Made by a program: the position numbers and the translations under genes. This document shows, piece after piece, positions 1 to 6,783 of a DNA stretch of 7,707 nt. This stretch comes from Porphyrobacter sp. Lineage in GTDB: Bacteria; Pseudomonadota; Alphaproteobacteria; Sphingomonadales; Sphingomonadaceae. The notes below the pieces were generated by a model. The model had not been told where the DNA came from. It saw nothing but the letters and a program-made list of their open reading frames with translations, and did not search any database. Location: positions 1-7,707 of the forward strand of contig JACIYY010000061.1 in assembly GCA_014359685.1 (NCBI GenBank). The letters run 5' to 3'. How positions within the stretch are numbered: position 1 is the stretch's first letter; each line of letters starts with the position of its first letter.

Positions 1-354
1 TGGCCCGGTGGCGCCGCCCGTCGCCGCGCCATCGACGCGGCCCTGGCACCCGGCGGGGCGCTCGATCCGCTGCGCCCTGGCGCGGCGGGCGGCGTCGCCG
101 GCTGGGTTGCTGAGGCGGATCCGTCAACGACCGCTCCCGCTGTGGTCGAGCTGGCCATCGCCAGCGACGATCCCGACGAGCTGACGCTGCGCCAGGCGCG
201 GCTGCTGGGCACTGCCGATCTTATCCTGTTCGATCCCGCCATCGCCCCGGCGATCCTCGATCGCGCGCGCGCCGATGCCGTGCGCCGGCCGCTGGGTGCG
301 GCCACGCCCGCTCTGCCCTCCGGAGCCCTGGTGGTGATCCTGCGCCGCGCCTGA
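1..354 (+). CDS. Siroheme synthase (precorrin-2 dehydrogenase / sirohydrochlorin ferrochelatase type), 3' end only
   Basis: The frame is open from base 1 to a TGA at 352-354, giving the last 117 residues of a protein that begins upstream. Early residues (RRRAIDAALAPGGALDPL, about 8-25) look like the end of the siroheme-synthase central/dimerisation region. The last 70 residues (from base 142) resemble the start of the uroporphyrinogen-III methyltransferase (SUMT) domain found in full CysG: DPDELTLRQARLLGTADLIL, followed by a segment like 'YDxLVxPEILDLA'. This domain stops after about 70 residues, where a complete one has around 240, and the glycine-rich SAM-binding GxGxGD is replaced by AIASDDP. 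By family, the protein should oxidise precorrin-2 and insert iron to make siroheme for sulfite or nitrite reductase, without methylating uroporphyrinogen III. The catalytic N-terminal part lies outside the window, so the activity is inferred. GTG 142 is only an internal codon. Confidence 0.72.
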   Translation, partial: WPGGAARRRAIDAALAPGGALDPLRPGAAGGVAGWVAEADPSTTAPAVVELAIASDDPDELTLRQARLLGTADLILFDPAIAPAILDRARADAVRRPLGAATPALPSGALVVILRRA

Positions 355-370
355 TCTGTGCCGGTCGGAG

Positions 371-398
371 CCGATTACAGTCATTTAACTTAAGCTGA
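371..398 (+). promoter_or_regulatory. AT-rich patch upstream of the peptide gene, possible promoter or operator region
   Basis: This is the most AT-rich stretch in a strongly GC-rich window. It contains TTAA-C-TTAA (385-393), a short inverted repeat around one base, and lies 71-98 bases before the peptide start. Such patches in GC-rich alphaproteobacteria often mark promoters. I could not fit a convincing -35/-10 pair with 16-18 base spacing, an EcfG-type site or a CtrA TTAA-N7-TTAA box, so this is only a position to test. Confidence 0.22.
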
Positions 399-440
399 CG
401 GGGGCGGGCCGGCAGGGTCGCGGCGGCGGGGGAGCACTGA

Positions 441-463
441 GGTTCCTCCGCAACATCGGAGCC
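441..463 (+). promoter_or_regulatory. Small hairpin that pairs the ribosome-binding site of the peptide gene
   Basis: CTCCG (446-450) and CGGAG (457-461) are perfect inverted repeats around a 6-base loop, CAACAT (451-456). GG 441-442 can also pair with CC 462-463 across a 3-base bulge. The 3' arm contains the Shine-Dalgarno GGAG (458-461), 7 bases before ATG 469. In the RNA this hairpin would occlude the ribosome site. A 5-bp GC-rich stem can arise by chance in such DNA, so a regulatory role is a hypothesis. Confidence 0.35.
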
Positions 464-468
464 TGCTC

Positions 469-615
469 ATGAACCTGCCCAAGATCGACCTCGCCAGCCT
501 TCCCGACCTCGACACCCTCACCGGCCTGTTCGGCGCGCGCCAGCCGGGCCACGACGATTCGGTCGTCATCATCGCGACCTTCGTTTACGAAGTCGGCGCG
601 CGGACCATCGGCTGA
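469..615 (+). CDS. 48-residue peptide of unknown function, first gene of a three-gene cassette
   Basis: ATG 469 is preceded by a good ribosome site (GGAG 458-461, 7-base gap) and the frame ends in TGA 613-615. The product has two parts. Residues 1-22 (MNLPKIDLASLPDLDTLTGL and FG) are regularly patterned with Leu, Pro and Asp. Then come a short polar turn with HDD (28-30), a beta-branched hydrophobic run (SVVIIATFVYEV, 31-42) and the tail GARTIG. Composition is far less Arg/Ala/Gly-biased than random translations of this DNA, which supports real coding. The next gene starts 14 bases after the stop, and the third overlaps the second, so the three are probably co-transcribed. I recognise no family. 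The size, the regular N-terminal half, the distinct C-terminal half and the linked cupin-like pair would fit a precursor peptide (leader plus core), but a small membrane or partner protein is equally possible. It has no Cys or Ser/Thr-rich core typical of lanthipeptides. Confidence 0.7.
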   Translation: MNLPKIDLASLPDLDTLTGLFGARQPGHDDSVVIIATFVYEVGARTIG

Positions 616-629
616 CCGGAGCGGCGGCC

Positions 630-1610
630 ATGCGGACCACCCCCGCCCCCGCCCCCATCCCGTTGTCGCCGGCCGATCCCGGCCGGCGGCAGCGGGCGCA
701 GGCCGCGATGCGCGCGGCCGCGGCCGCATGGCGCGCCGACCCTGCCGTGGGCGCGATTCTGGCGGAGCTGGAGCGCTTCGGCGCCGGCGCTCCACTGGAG
801 GGCTGCCCACGGCTGGAGGCGCTGGTCACGGATACCGCGAGTGCCCCGGCCTTCGCCGCCGCATGGTGCCGCCAGCAGGCCGCTGCGCTGGGGCGCGAAC
901 CGCTCGGCCTGCCGGCGTTCCGTCACGCCTTCGACGGGACCATTTCGACCCTGCTGCTGGCGCGCTCCGGCCGGGCGCAGCTGATCCTCCATGCCCGCGA
1001 GCCGGGCGCGGCGACTTTCGGCGCGGTGCGCTTCACTGATGGGGTGCGTTTCGATGCGGTGCTGGCCGGCGCGGCAGAGGCGCGCATCGTGCGCCGCACG
1101 GTGGGCCCGGCCGCTGCACAGCAGCCGTTCCATGCCGAGGCGCTGGCCTTGCGCCCCGGTGCCCGGCTGGCGCTCGACCTCAACCAGGAGGCGCTGCAGC
1201 TGCTGGCCACAAGCCGCCGGCTGGTCACGCTGCGGCTGCACCGCTTCGCCGCCGATCCCACCCCCAGCCGCGAGCATCGGCTCCCGGACGGGGCGCTGCT
1301 CCACCAGTCGGCGGGCAGCATCGCCGACAGCCGGCGCGAGATGATGCTGGCGCTGCTTGGCCGCATGGAGGTGGCGCAGGCGGCGCCGCTGATGGCCGCG
1401 ATGGCGCTGGAGCACGGCGACGCCTCGCTGCGCTGGCAGGCGCTGCGTGAATGCCTCGCCCTCGACAGCGCCGCCGGATTCCGCGCGCTGGTGGCGGTCG
1501 CCCGCCGCGCCGGCGACCCGCTCGCCGCCCCCGCCGGTGCGCTGCGCACGCAGCTGGTGGAAGCGCACCCCGAACTGCTGGCGCTGGAGACCGACCCATG
1601 CCGCGCGTGA
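630..1610 (+). CDS. Uncharacterised protein, cupin-like fold lacking metal ligands plus helical C-terminus
   Basis: 326 residues, starting at ATG 630 with GGAG at 618-621 (8-base gap). I do not recognise a named family. In order it shows an Ala-rich helical N-terminus (about 20-90), a probable beta-rich middle (about 103-204) and a helical, HEAT-like C-terminus (about 236-312). It is related to the downstream protein: its residues 167-204 align without gaps to residues 163-200 of that protein, sharing an L-x-PG signature (L174, P176, G177) and an LVTLRL strand opposite SVSLNI. Residues 261-311 align without gaps to 255-305, with about 15 of 51 identical by hand count. The candidate metal-binding histidines of the partner are absent here: the HDH is replaced by about TDG (136-138), and later His positions by A181, N185 and L189. 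I infer a non-catalytic partner or substrate-binding subunit. The 13-base overlap with the next gene suggests translational coupling. The gene call is secure; the function is unknown. Confidence 0.82.
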   Translation: MRTTPAPAPIPLSPADPGRRQRAQAAMRAAAAAWRADPAVGAILAELERFGAGAPLEGCPRLEALVTDTASAPAFAAAWCRQQAAALGREPLGLPAFRHAFDGTISTLLLARSGRAQLILHAREPGAATFGAVRFTDGVRFDAVLAGAAEARIVRRTVGPAAAQQPFHAEALALRPGARLALDLNQEALQLLATSRRLVTLRLHRFAADPTPSREHRLPDGALLHQSAGSIADSRREMMLALLGRMEVAQAAPLMAAMALEHGDASLRWQALRECLALDSAAGFRALVAVARRAGDPLAAPAGALRTQLVEAHPELLALETDPCRA

Positions 1611-2521
1611 TCGCCGCTGACGAGTTACCCTGCCAGGACGCAACCGTGGCCGCTCCGGCCGAACTCGGCGAGTGCTGCGCCGCGCTCGAACAGGCGGGCT
1701 TCGATCCGCGCGACGAGGGCAGCCTGCTGCACGCTGCCGGCTGGCTGGCGCGCCTTGCCGCCAACCGGACGTTCCTCGCCGACCTGTTGCTGGAGGAGCT
1801 GCGCGGCCGCCATCGCGGCCCGGATCCCGCCACAATCTATGGCCCGCAGGTGGTGATGCTGTCCTCGCTGGAGCGCGATTTCTTCCTGCGCGCCAACATC
1901 TGGCCCTCGCCAGCCGAGCATCTGTTCCGCGCCAGCGGCGGCTCGGCCTTCGTCTATGAATTGCCGCACGACCACAATTTCGACTTCCTCACCTGCGGCT
2001 ATTTCGGCCCCGGCTATATCTCCGACTATTGGGAATATGATCATGCGGCGGTGGCCGGCGTGGTCGGCGAACCGGCCGGCCTGCGCTTCGTGGAGCGCTC
2101 GCAGCTCAGCCCCGGCAAGCTGATGCACTACCGCGCCCACCGCGATGTCCATGCGCAGCTTCCGCCGCCGTCGCTGTCGGTGTCGCTCAACATCATGGAT
2201 GCTGCTGCACCCACTGGCTGGCGCGACCAGTATCGCTTCGACACCGACAACGATCGGATCGCCCAGGTGCTCAGCTCCGGCTCGGCCGAGGTGTTCCTGC
2301 GGATCGCGGTCGGGCTGGGCGGCGACGAAGCCCGCGACTTCGCCGAGCGCTTTGCCGCCCATCATCCGCAGGACCGGATGCGGCTGGTCGCGCTGGAGGC
2401 GCAGGCTGGGGTGCTGGACGAGACCGAGCGCGATGCGCTGTGGGCGCGGGCGGAACGCTCCGGCAGCCGGCTGGTCGCGGCCGAGGCGGTGGCCCGGCGG
2501 CGGCTGCTCGAGCGCACCTGA
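1598..2521 (+). CDS. Uncharacterised protein with a cysteine-dioxygenase-like cupin region (putative non-heme metal oxygenase)
   Basis: 307 residues. ATG 1598 is chosen because it has GGAGA at 1586-1590 with a 7-base gap and overlaps the previous stop by 13 bases; upstream in-frame residues are Arg/Pro-rich out-of-frame translation. The order is a helical N-terminus (about 22-70), a beta-rich core (about 85-200) and a helical tail (about 228-305). The core has HDHNFDF (124-130), then WEYDH (145-149), LSPGKLMH (170-177), HRDVH (181-185) and SLSVSLNIM (192-200). In cysteine dioxygenases the iron is held by an HxH pair and a later His just before an 'AVSLH' strand. H124, H126 and H185 (or H181) fit that pattern, with the SVSLNI strand following. 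This is motif resemblance by eye, not a confirmed family match. Inference: a soluble metal enzyme acting with the non-catalytic paralogue just upstream, perhaps on the 48-residue peptide. It may be another cupin, or the histidines may serve another role. Confidence 0.82.
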   Translation: MPRVIAADELPCQDATVAAPAELGECCAALEQAGFDPRDEGSLLHAAGWLARLAANRTFLADLLLEELRGRHRGPDPATIYGPQVVMLSSLERDFFLRANIWPSPAEHLFRASGGSAFVYELPHDHNFDFLTCGYFGPGYISDYWEYDHAAVAGVVGEPAGLRFVERSQLSPGKLMHYRAHRDVHAQLPPPSLSVSLNIMDAAAPTGWRDQYRFDTDNDRIAQVLSSGSAEVFLRIAVGLGGDEARDFAERFAAHHPQDRMRLVALEAQAGVLDETERDALWARAERSGSRLVAAEAVARRRLLERT

Positions 2522-2554
2522 AGGGGGGCCTGAATCCGAGGCTCTGCCTGCCGT
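2522..2554. other. Short convergent intergenic region
   Basis: These 33 bases separate the + strand cassette from the - strand operon. The only symmetry I see is AGGC-TCT-GCCT (2539-2549), a 4-bp stem with no T-run beyond TTTA on either strand. Either operon may end inside the other's coding region or use Rho; I do not call a terminator here. Confidence 0.5.
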
Positions 2555-3019
2555 TTACAGCACCCCGCCGGCCAGCCGGTCGATCGCCGCCTGCAGGATC
2601 ACCGCCGCCGCGTGGCTGTCGATCCGCTCGGCCCGGCGGGCGCGGCTCATGTCCATGGCGATGAGGTCGCGCTCGGCCGCGGCGGTGGACCAGCGCTCGT
2701 CCCACAACAGCACCGGCAGGCCGATCGGGGCGAGATTGCGGGCAAAGGCGCGGCTCGCCTGCGCGCGCGGGCCGGCCGAACCGTCCATGTTCAGCGGCAG
2801 GCCGACGACGATGCCGCGAACCCGCCGCTCGGCCACCAGCGCCTCCAGCGCCGCGCGGTCGCGGGCGAACCTGCCGCGCGGCAGGGTCTTGCCCGCACCG
2901 GCGAAGCTCCAGCCGGCATCGCAAAAGGCGGTGCCGATGGTCCGCGTGCCCAGGTCCAGCCCCATCAGCACACCGCCTGCGGGCAGCGCGGCGGCGAAGT
3001 CGGCCGCCGCTTCGGTCAC
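2555..3019 (-). CDS. ruvX: Putative pre-16S rRNA nuclease / Holliday junction resolvase-like protein YqgF (RuvX)
   Basis: The RNase-H-fold RuvX/YqgF family processes the 5' end of 16S rRNA in E. coli and was first proposed as a Holliday-junction resolvase. With the GTG start at 3019 the protein has 154 residues, close to the family's usual 140-160. Motifs in order are GLDLGT (20-25, first catalytic Asp D22), [10 protein letters not shown] (71-80), DERWST (107-112) and D134-S-H-A-A, the last acidic site. GTG 3019 gives [16 protein letters not shown] before the first strand, which matches the N-terminus I expect for sphingomonad RuvX. ATG 3070 would add 17 Gly/Ala/Pro residues and overlap the DUF3089 stop by 16 bases; it has no better ribosome site, so it remains an alternative. 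The gene ends at TAA 2555-2557 and is the last of the - strand cluster in this window. No gat or other usual partner follows; the next gene converges from the other strand. Confidence 0.92.
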   Translation of the reverse strand: MTEAAADFAAALPAGGVLMGLDLGTRTIGTAFCDAGWSFAGAGKTLPRGRFARDRAALEALVAERRVRGIVVGLPLNMDGSAGPRAQASRAFARNLAPIGLPVLLWDERWSTAAAERDLIAMDMSRARRAERIDSHAAAVILQAAIDRLAGGVL

Positions 3020-3054
3020 CGGCGGCGGGTTCTCGCCCGCTGCGCCGGCTCCGC

Positions 3055-4299
3055 CTAGCGGGCCTGCCATCCGCGCACCCGTCGCGCCACGTCCTCGCGC
3101 ACATTCTGCCAGAACAGGGGGATGTCATAGACGTGATAATTGTTGCCCGGCAGCACATAGGGGCCAAGCTCGGGCGGCTCGCCGATCAGCAGCAACCCGC
3201 GCTCGTCGCAGCGGGCGGGGACGGAACCGGGCACCAGCACCCCGTCGGCCATGTCGGCATCGGGTTTCAGCGTGCCCAGATTGGCGCTCGCCGGGGCCGC
3301 GTCGTTCAGCGTGCCGGTCAGCGGGTTGAGGCACAGGATCGGGCTGTCGCCGCGCGGCTGCCCGTCAAAGCCGGTGGAGGCGCGGTAGCTCTCCAGCACC
3401 TGCCCCGGATCGGCCGGCTCGGCGAAGCTCGACCAGCTGGCGATGCAGCCCCCCTGGTCGGGCGTGGCGCAGGCCGGCAGGCCCAGCGCTGGCAGATCGT
3501 GTTCGACCGAGATCGGCCAGCCGACCGCATAGACCGCCGCCACGCGATCCTCCAGCGGAGTGCCGGCGATCCGCTGGCGCAGCAGCCGGATCACGTGCAG
3601 CGCGCCCTGGCTGTGCCCGGCGATGACGATCGGGGTGCCGGGCGCCACGCTGTCGAGGAAATAGGTGAAGGCCTGGTCGATGTCGCGATAGGCGGCGTCG
3701 ATCGCCCGGCCCGCCTCCGGCGCGGTGGTCAGGAACGCCCCGAAGGTCGCCTGCCGGTAACGCGGCGCCCAGATCTCGCGCGCCTGGCCGAACGGGCTGG
3801 CGAGGCCGCGCAGGAACAGCCGCGCCCGCCGCTGCGATCGCTCGTCATCCAGCGGCGCGTTCCAGCGGGTCCGCTCCAGGTAGCTGGTGGGGTGGACGAA
3901 GAACAGCGCGAAGGGCGGTGGCGCTTGCGCCTCGTCCGCCGCCGCCGGCTCCGCCCCGGTCGCAGAGGGCGAGGGGCGAGGAGCGGCCGGATCGACAGGC
4001 GCGGCGGCTCCTTCGGCTGCCGCCTCCGCCACGATCCCGCCGGCTGCCTCGTCCGCCACCACCGGCGCGACGCCGGGCTGGAAGCGGGCGGGATCGGTCC
4101 CCTCGTCCTTGCCGGGGCGCGAGAACCACATCGCCGGATCGGCGTAGGCGTTGCTCGCCAGCGCGCCCTGCTCCTCGAACTCGGCGGTCGGGACGAAGGC
4201 GATCTCGGTCAGCTCCTCGGCCCAGATCCGCAGCGCCAGCAGCGCCGCAAGCGCGAGCAGCACCAGCGCGACAATGACATAGAGGAACCTACGCGCCAT
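3055..4299 (-). CDS. Membrane-anchored DUF3089 alpha/beta-hydrolase-like protein
   Basis: 414 residues from ATG 4299. Residues 5-26 form one hydrophobic segment after MARR, with positive charge on the cytoplasmic side, so the protein is probably anchored with its bulk in the periplasm. Residues 82-128 are an Ala/Pro/Glu/Asp-rich low-complexity linker. The hydrolase part begins at [11 protein letters not shown] (130-140), has WNAPLDD (146-152), and carries the nucleophile elbow GHSQG (228-232, Ser230). Near the C-terminus [12 protein letters not shown] places H389 as the likely catalytic His. This order, including the 'HPTSY' strand and 'HVYD' end, is typical of DUF3089, a family related to lipases/esterases whose substrate is not known to me. 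The start overlaps the upstream membrane-protein stop by 11 bases. A GTG at 4311 would add MAVA and is less likely. Four or more Cys in the periplasmic part could form disulfides. Confidence 0.88.
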   Translation of the reverse strand: MARRFLYVIVALVLLALAALLALRIWAEELTEIAFVPTAEFEEQGALASNAYADPAMWFSRPGKDEGTDPARFQPGVAPVVADEAAGGIVAEAAAEGAAAPVDPAAPRPSPSATGAEPAAADEAQAPPPFALFFVHPTSYLERTRWNAPLDDERSQRRARLFLRGLASPFGQAREIWAPRYRQATFGAFLTTAPEAGRAIDAAYRDIDQAFTYFLDSVAPGTPIVIAGHSQGALHVIRLLRQRIAGTPLEDRVAAVYAVGWPISVEHDLPALGLPACATPDQGGCIASWSSFAEPADPGQVLESYRASTGFDGQPRGDSPILCLNPLTGTLNDAAPASANLGTLKPDADMADGVLVPGSVPARCDERGLLLIGEPPELGPYVLPGNNYHVYDIPLFWQNVREDVARRVRGWQAR

Positions 4300-5410
4300 C
4301 GCCACCGCCACCGCAATCCGCGCCGGCGCCGGGCCGCTCTTTCTGGTCGGCGCGTTCCGAGCGGCGCTCCAGCGCCACCTTGATCATCGCCATCAGCGGG
4401 TCGGCGAGGAACAGACCCAGGATGCCGAACAGCACGCTCATGATCAGCTGCGCTGCCAGCACCAGCGCCGGCGCCAGGTCGACCGTCCTTCGGGCGATCA
4501 GCGGAATCACGACATAGCCGTCGAAGGTCTGCACCAGCAGATAGACGAAGATCGTGTAGAACCCCATGTCGACGCTGCCGGAGAACCCGACCGTGACCAT
4601 CAGCAGCCCCGACGTGACTGCGCCGATATTGGGAATGAAGGCCAGCAGCCCGGTCAGGATGCCCAGCAGCGCGGCCATCGGCACGCCGTAGGCCCACAGC
4701 ATGATCCAGGTGAACAATCCTTCGAACAGCATCCCCACCAGCCGCCCGGCCATCAGCCGGCGCATCGTCTCGGCCATCCGCGCCAGGGTAATGTGGAACT
4801 CGGCGCGCTCCTCGCGCGGCAGCATCCACGCCAGGCCTCGCTCGTAGAGGCGCGGCTCGAAGGCGATATAGATGCCGATGATCAGGATCAGCAGCAGCAG
4901 GGTGCCAGCACCGATGATGCCGCCGATCGCGCTGGTCACCATGCCGACCCCGCTCATCAGCTCGCCGGCAAACCTCTGCACGTCGGCGGCGGTGATGGCG
5001 AAGCCCTGCGCCTGCAGCCAGCCGAGCAGCCGCGCGGCCTGGGTGCCGACGATGTCCGGGAGCCGCGCCGCCTCCTGCGAGATCTGCGAGCCGGCGAAGA
5101 TCGCCAGCCAGGCGAAGAACGCCACCGCCGCGATCAGCACGATGCCGATCCGCAGCCCGCGCCCGATCGGCAGCACCCGGCCGAGCAGCCGCGCCCCGCC
5201 ATCGACCAGAGCGGCGAACACCATCGCCCCGAAGATCACCAGCAGCGATTGCGCGATGTAGACCGCCAGCAGGGCGAGCCCCACGACCGCCACCCAGATG
5301 CCGGCGCGCCTCGCCTCCAGCCTCAGCTCCGGACTGGTGATGCCGGCGGGGCTGGCGCGGTCGTCCACGTCCTGGACGGGGCGCCGCCCGGTGGGCTCAA
5401 GGCGCGCCAT
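4289..5410 (-). CDS. AI-2E family transporter (PerM/YdiK-like integral membrane protein)
   Basis: 373 residues from ATG 5410. Hydrophobic segments lie at about 38-70 (probably two), 88-107, 160-184, 224-276 (two or more), 283-306 and 312-345, matching the roughly eight-helix AI-2E/PerM layout with a large soluble loop between the third and fourth (about 108-158). Family signatures are visible: LLAFIPNIGAV (255-265), the DGYVVIPLI segment (297-305) and the C-terminal FLADPLMAMIKVALE (334-348). Members include E. coli TqsA, PerM and YdiK and some Na+/H+ antiporters, so the substrate cannot be read from sequence; the family name should not be taken as evidence of quorum sensing. ATG 5410 overlaps the lepB stop by 14 bases and has a weak GAGCGGA about 6 bases upstream; GTG 5443 lies deeper in lepB with no ribosome site. 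The C-terminal tail (360-373) is Gly-rich. Confidence 0.92.
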   Translation of the reverse strand: MARLEPTGRRPVQDVDDRASPAGITSPELRLEARRAGIWVAVVGLALLAVYIAQSLLVIFGAMVFAALVDGGARLLGRVLPIGRGLRIGIVLIAAVAFFAWLAIFAGSQISQEAARLPDIVGTQAARLLGWLQAQGFAITAADVQRFAGELMSGVGMVTSAIGGIIGAGTLLLLILIIGIYIAFEPRLYERGLAWMLPREERAEFHITLARMAETMRRLMAGRLVGMLFEGLFTWIMLWAYGVPMAALLGILTGLLAFIPNIGAVTSGLLMVTVGFSGSVDMGFYTIFVYLLVQTFDGYVVIPLIARRTVDLAPALVLAAQLIMSVLFGILGLFLADPLMAMIKVALERRSERADQKERPGAGADCGGGGDGA

Positions 5411-6380
5411 CGCCGGTCCGCTCGACCGCCGCGCCGCTGCCACGCAGCGGCGGCCGCAGCGAGGTCCATGCCCGGCCCTCGCGCAGCGCGCCGAACCAGC
5501 TCAGCGGGTTCCAGCCCGCGCCGCCATTGAGCGAGAAGGTGACGAACTCCGCCCGCCCGCCGATATCGGCGATCGGCACCGGCCCGCCAAGGCCGTTGCC
5601 GAAGGGCAGGGCCGGGGCGCGGCTGTCGGCGGAATGGTCGCGGTTGTCGCCCATCAGGAAGACGTGGTCCTCCGGCACGGTGATCTCGTCGAAATCATCG
5701 AGCGGATTGTCGGTGCGATGGTCGATGATCAGGTAGCTGGCGCCGCCCGGCAGCGTCTCGCGATAGGTCGGCGGCTCGTACACTTCGCGCCCGTCGGCCA
5801 GCCGCACCCGATAAGCCTCGAAGGCGGCCAGGCACGGGCGGCCGTCGCACATCTGCCGATCGGCGACCGGAATCCGCACCGGCGGCTCGACCGCCTGCGG
5901 CACCGCCTCCCCGTTGAGGATGATCTGCCCGTCGACCATGGCGATCCGGTCGCCGGGGCGCGCGACGACCCGCTTGATGTAATCCTCCGCATGGCCGGGC
6001 GGCACGGCGATGACGATATCGCCGTAATCGGGCGTGGCCAGCGCGATCCGCCAATCGGCGCGGGGCAGCAGGTGAAAGCTGGCCGACACCCAGCTCCAGC
6101 CATAGGGATATTTGGACACCACCAGCCGATCGCCCACCAGCAGCGTGGGGACCATGGAGATGCTGGGGATGTAGAACGGCTTGGCCACCAGCGTGTGGAA
6201 GGCCAGCACCCCCAGCAGCATCAGCACCAGCCCGCGCAGCTCGGCCAGCCAGTTGACGCGCGCCGCCGCGCCGGCCGGCTTGGCTTCAGGCTCGGCCTCG
6301 GCTGCGGCCGGCGGTTCGGGGTCGGTGGTGCGCTCGCTCACGGGGTCGGTCGCAGGGGAGATGCCGGGGACGGAGCTCAT
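5397..6380 (-). CDS. lepB: Signal peptidase I
   Basis: 327 residues from ATG 6380. It cleaves signal peptides from exported proteins at the periplasmic face of the inner membrane, using a Ser/Lys dyad (family S26). After an Ala/Pro/Glu-rich cytoplasmic N-terminus (1-45) there is one membrane segment (about 48-66). Box B is [10 protein letters not shown] (71-80) with nucleophile Ser75. Box D is [11 protein letters not shown] (134-144) with general base Lys136. Box E is GDNRD (244-248) followed by S250 and DSR (252-254). The [12 protein letters not shown] stretch (91-102) after box C is typical of alphaproteobacterial LepB. A close Cys pair, C178 and C183 (CDGRPC), lies in the periplasmic insertion. 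The start codon overlaps the acpS stop as ATGA (6377-6380), which picks ATG 6380 over the longer frame. The C-terminus overlaps the AI-2E gene; rnc and era, often next to lepB in alphaproteobacteria, do not follow here. Confidence 0.95.
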   Translation of the reverse strand: MSSVPGISPATDPVSERTTDPEPPAAAEAEPEAKPAGAAARVNWLAELRGLVLMLLGVLAFHTLVAKPFYIPSISMVPTLLVGDRLVVSKYPYGWSWVSASFHLLPRADWRIALATPDYGDIVIAVPPGHAEDYIKRVVARPGDRIAMVDGQIILNGEAVPQAVEPPVRIPVADRQMCDGRPCLAAFEAYRVRLADGREVYEPPTYRETLPGGASYLIIDHRTDNPLDDFDEITVPEDHVFLMGDNRDHSADSRAPALPFGNGLGGPVPIADIGGRAEFVTFSLNGGAGWNPLSWFGALREGRAWTSLRPPLRGSGAAVERTGDGAP

Positions 6381-6778
6381 AGGGGCCGGGCCTCGAGGAT
6401 GACAAAGGCCTGCGCCCATGGGTGATCGTCGGTGAGGGTCAGGTGAACGATCACCTCATGGCCGTGCGGCACCCGTTCGGCAAGAATCTTCGCCGCTCCT
6501 CCGGTCAGTTGCAGCGTCGGCGCACCCGACGGCCCGTTCACGACGCCGATATCCTTGTGGAACACCCCGCGCGAGAAGCCCGTGCCGATCGCCTTGGCGA
6601 ACGCCTCCTTGGCGGCCCAGCGCTTGGCGTAGGTGCCGGCGCGGGTCAGCGGCCGGCGCGCGGCCCTGGCCCGCTCGACCTCGGTGAAGCAGCGCGCCTC
6701 GAACTTGGCGCCCCAGCGCTCGAGCGAGGCCGCGATCCGTTCGATGCTGGCAAGGTCGGAACCCAGGCCGATGATCAT
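6377..6778 (-). CDS. acpS: Holo-[acyl-carrier-protein] synthase
   Basis: 133 residues, the usual AcpS length (about 120-135). It transfers the 4'-phosphopantetheine arm of coenzyme A to a serine of apo acyl carrier protein, switching on fatty acid synthesis in the cytoplasm. The start motif [15 protein letters not shown] carries the Mg-binding Asp8, and [17 protein letters not shown] (52-68) carries Glu58 and the CoA-binding Lys/Ala segment. The end has [18 protein letters not shown], the expected closing strands ('SxSDD...AxAxVxxE'). ATG 6778 has a strong ribosome site, AAGGGA, 5 bases upstream and lies 22 bases after the pdxJ stop; the frame is open further upstream but that would overlap pdxJ and add [12 protein letters not shown]. 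The adjacency pdxJ-acpS is classic in proteobacteria. The stop is shared with the lepB start in an ATGA overlap. Confidence 0.95.
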   Translation of the reverse strand: MIIGLGSDLASIERIAASLERWGAKFEARCFTEVERARAARRPLTRAGTYAKRWAAKEAFAKAIGTGFSRGVFHKDIGVVNGPSGAPTLQLTGGAAKILAERVPHGHEVIVHLTLTDDHPWAQAFVILEARPL

Positions 6779-6783
6779 GCCGA

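Noticed and set aside
142..354. A stand-alone 70-residue gene starting at GTG 142
   Set aside because: The frame is open without a stop back to base 1 and the upstream residues fit the siroheme synthase.
371..398. CtrA, EcfG or standard -35/-10 promoter in the AT-rich patch
   Set aside because: TTAA copies are one base apart, not seven; no element pair has suitable spacing.
469..615. Lanthipeptide or lasso peptide precursor identity for the 48-residue peptide
   Set aside because: No Cys, no Ser/Thr-rich core, and no lanthipeptide synthetase, lasso cyclase or leader protease nearby.
585..1835. Long open frame on the - strand opposite the two cassette genes (416 residues)
   Set aside because: Arg/Gly/Gln-rich translation with no motifs, antisense to two genes with good ribosome sites and mutual homology; typical of GC-rich DNA.
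2539..2549. AGGC-TCT-GCCT stem as a bidirectional terminator between the convergent operons
   Set aside because: Only 4 base pairs and no following T-run on either strand.
2145..4383. Long + strand frames (2145-3329 and 3133-4383) across ruvX and the DUF3089 gene
   Set aside because: Low-complexity Arg/Ala/Pro/Gly translations opposite genes with clear catalytic motifs.
4289..5410. AI-2 quorum-sensing role for the AI-2E family protein
   Set aside because: No luxS or lsr gene in the window and the family includes members with other substrates; the name alone does not support it.
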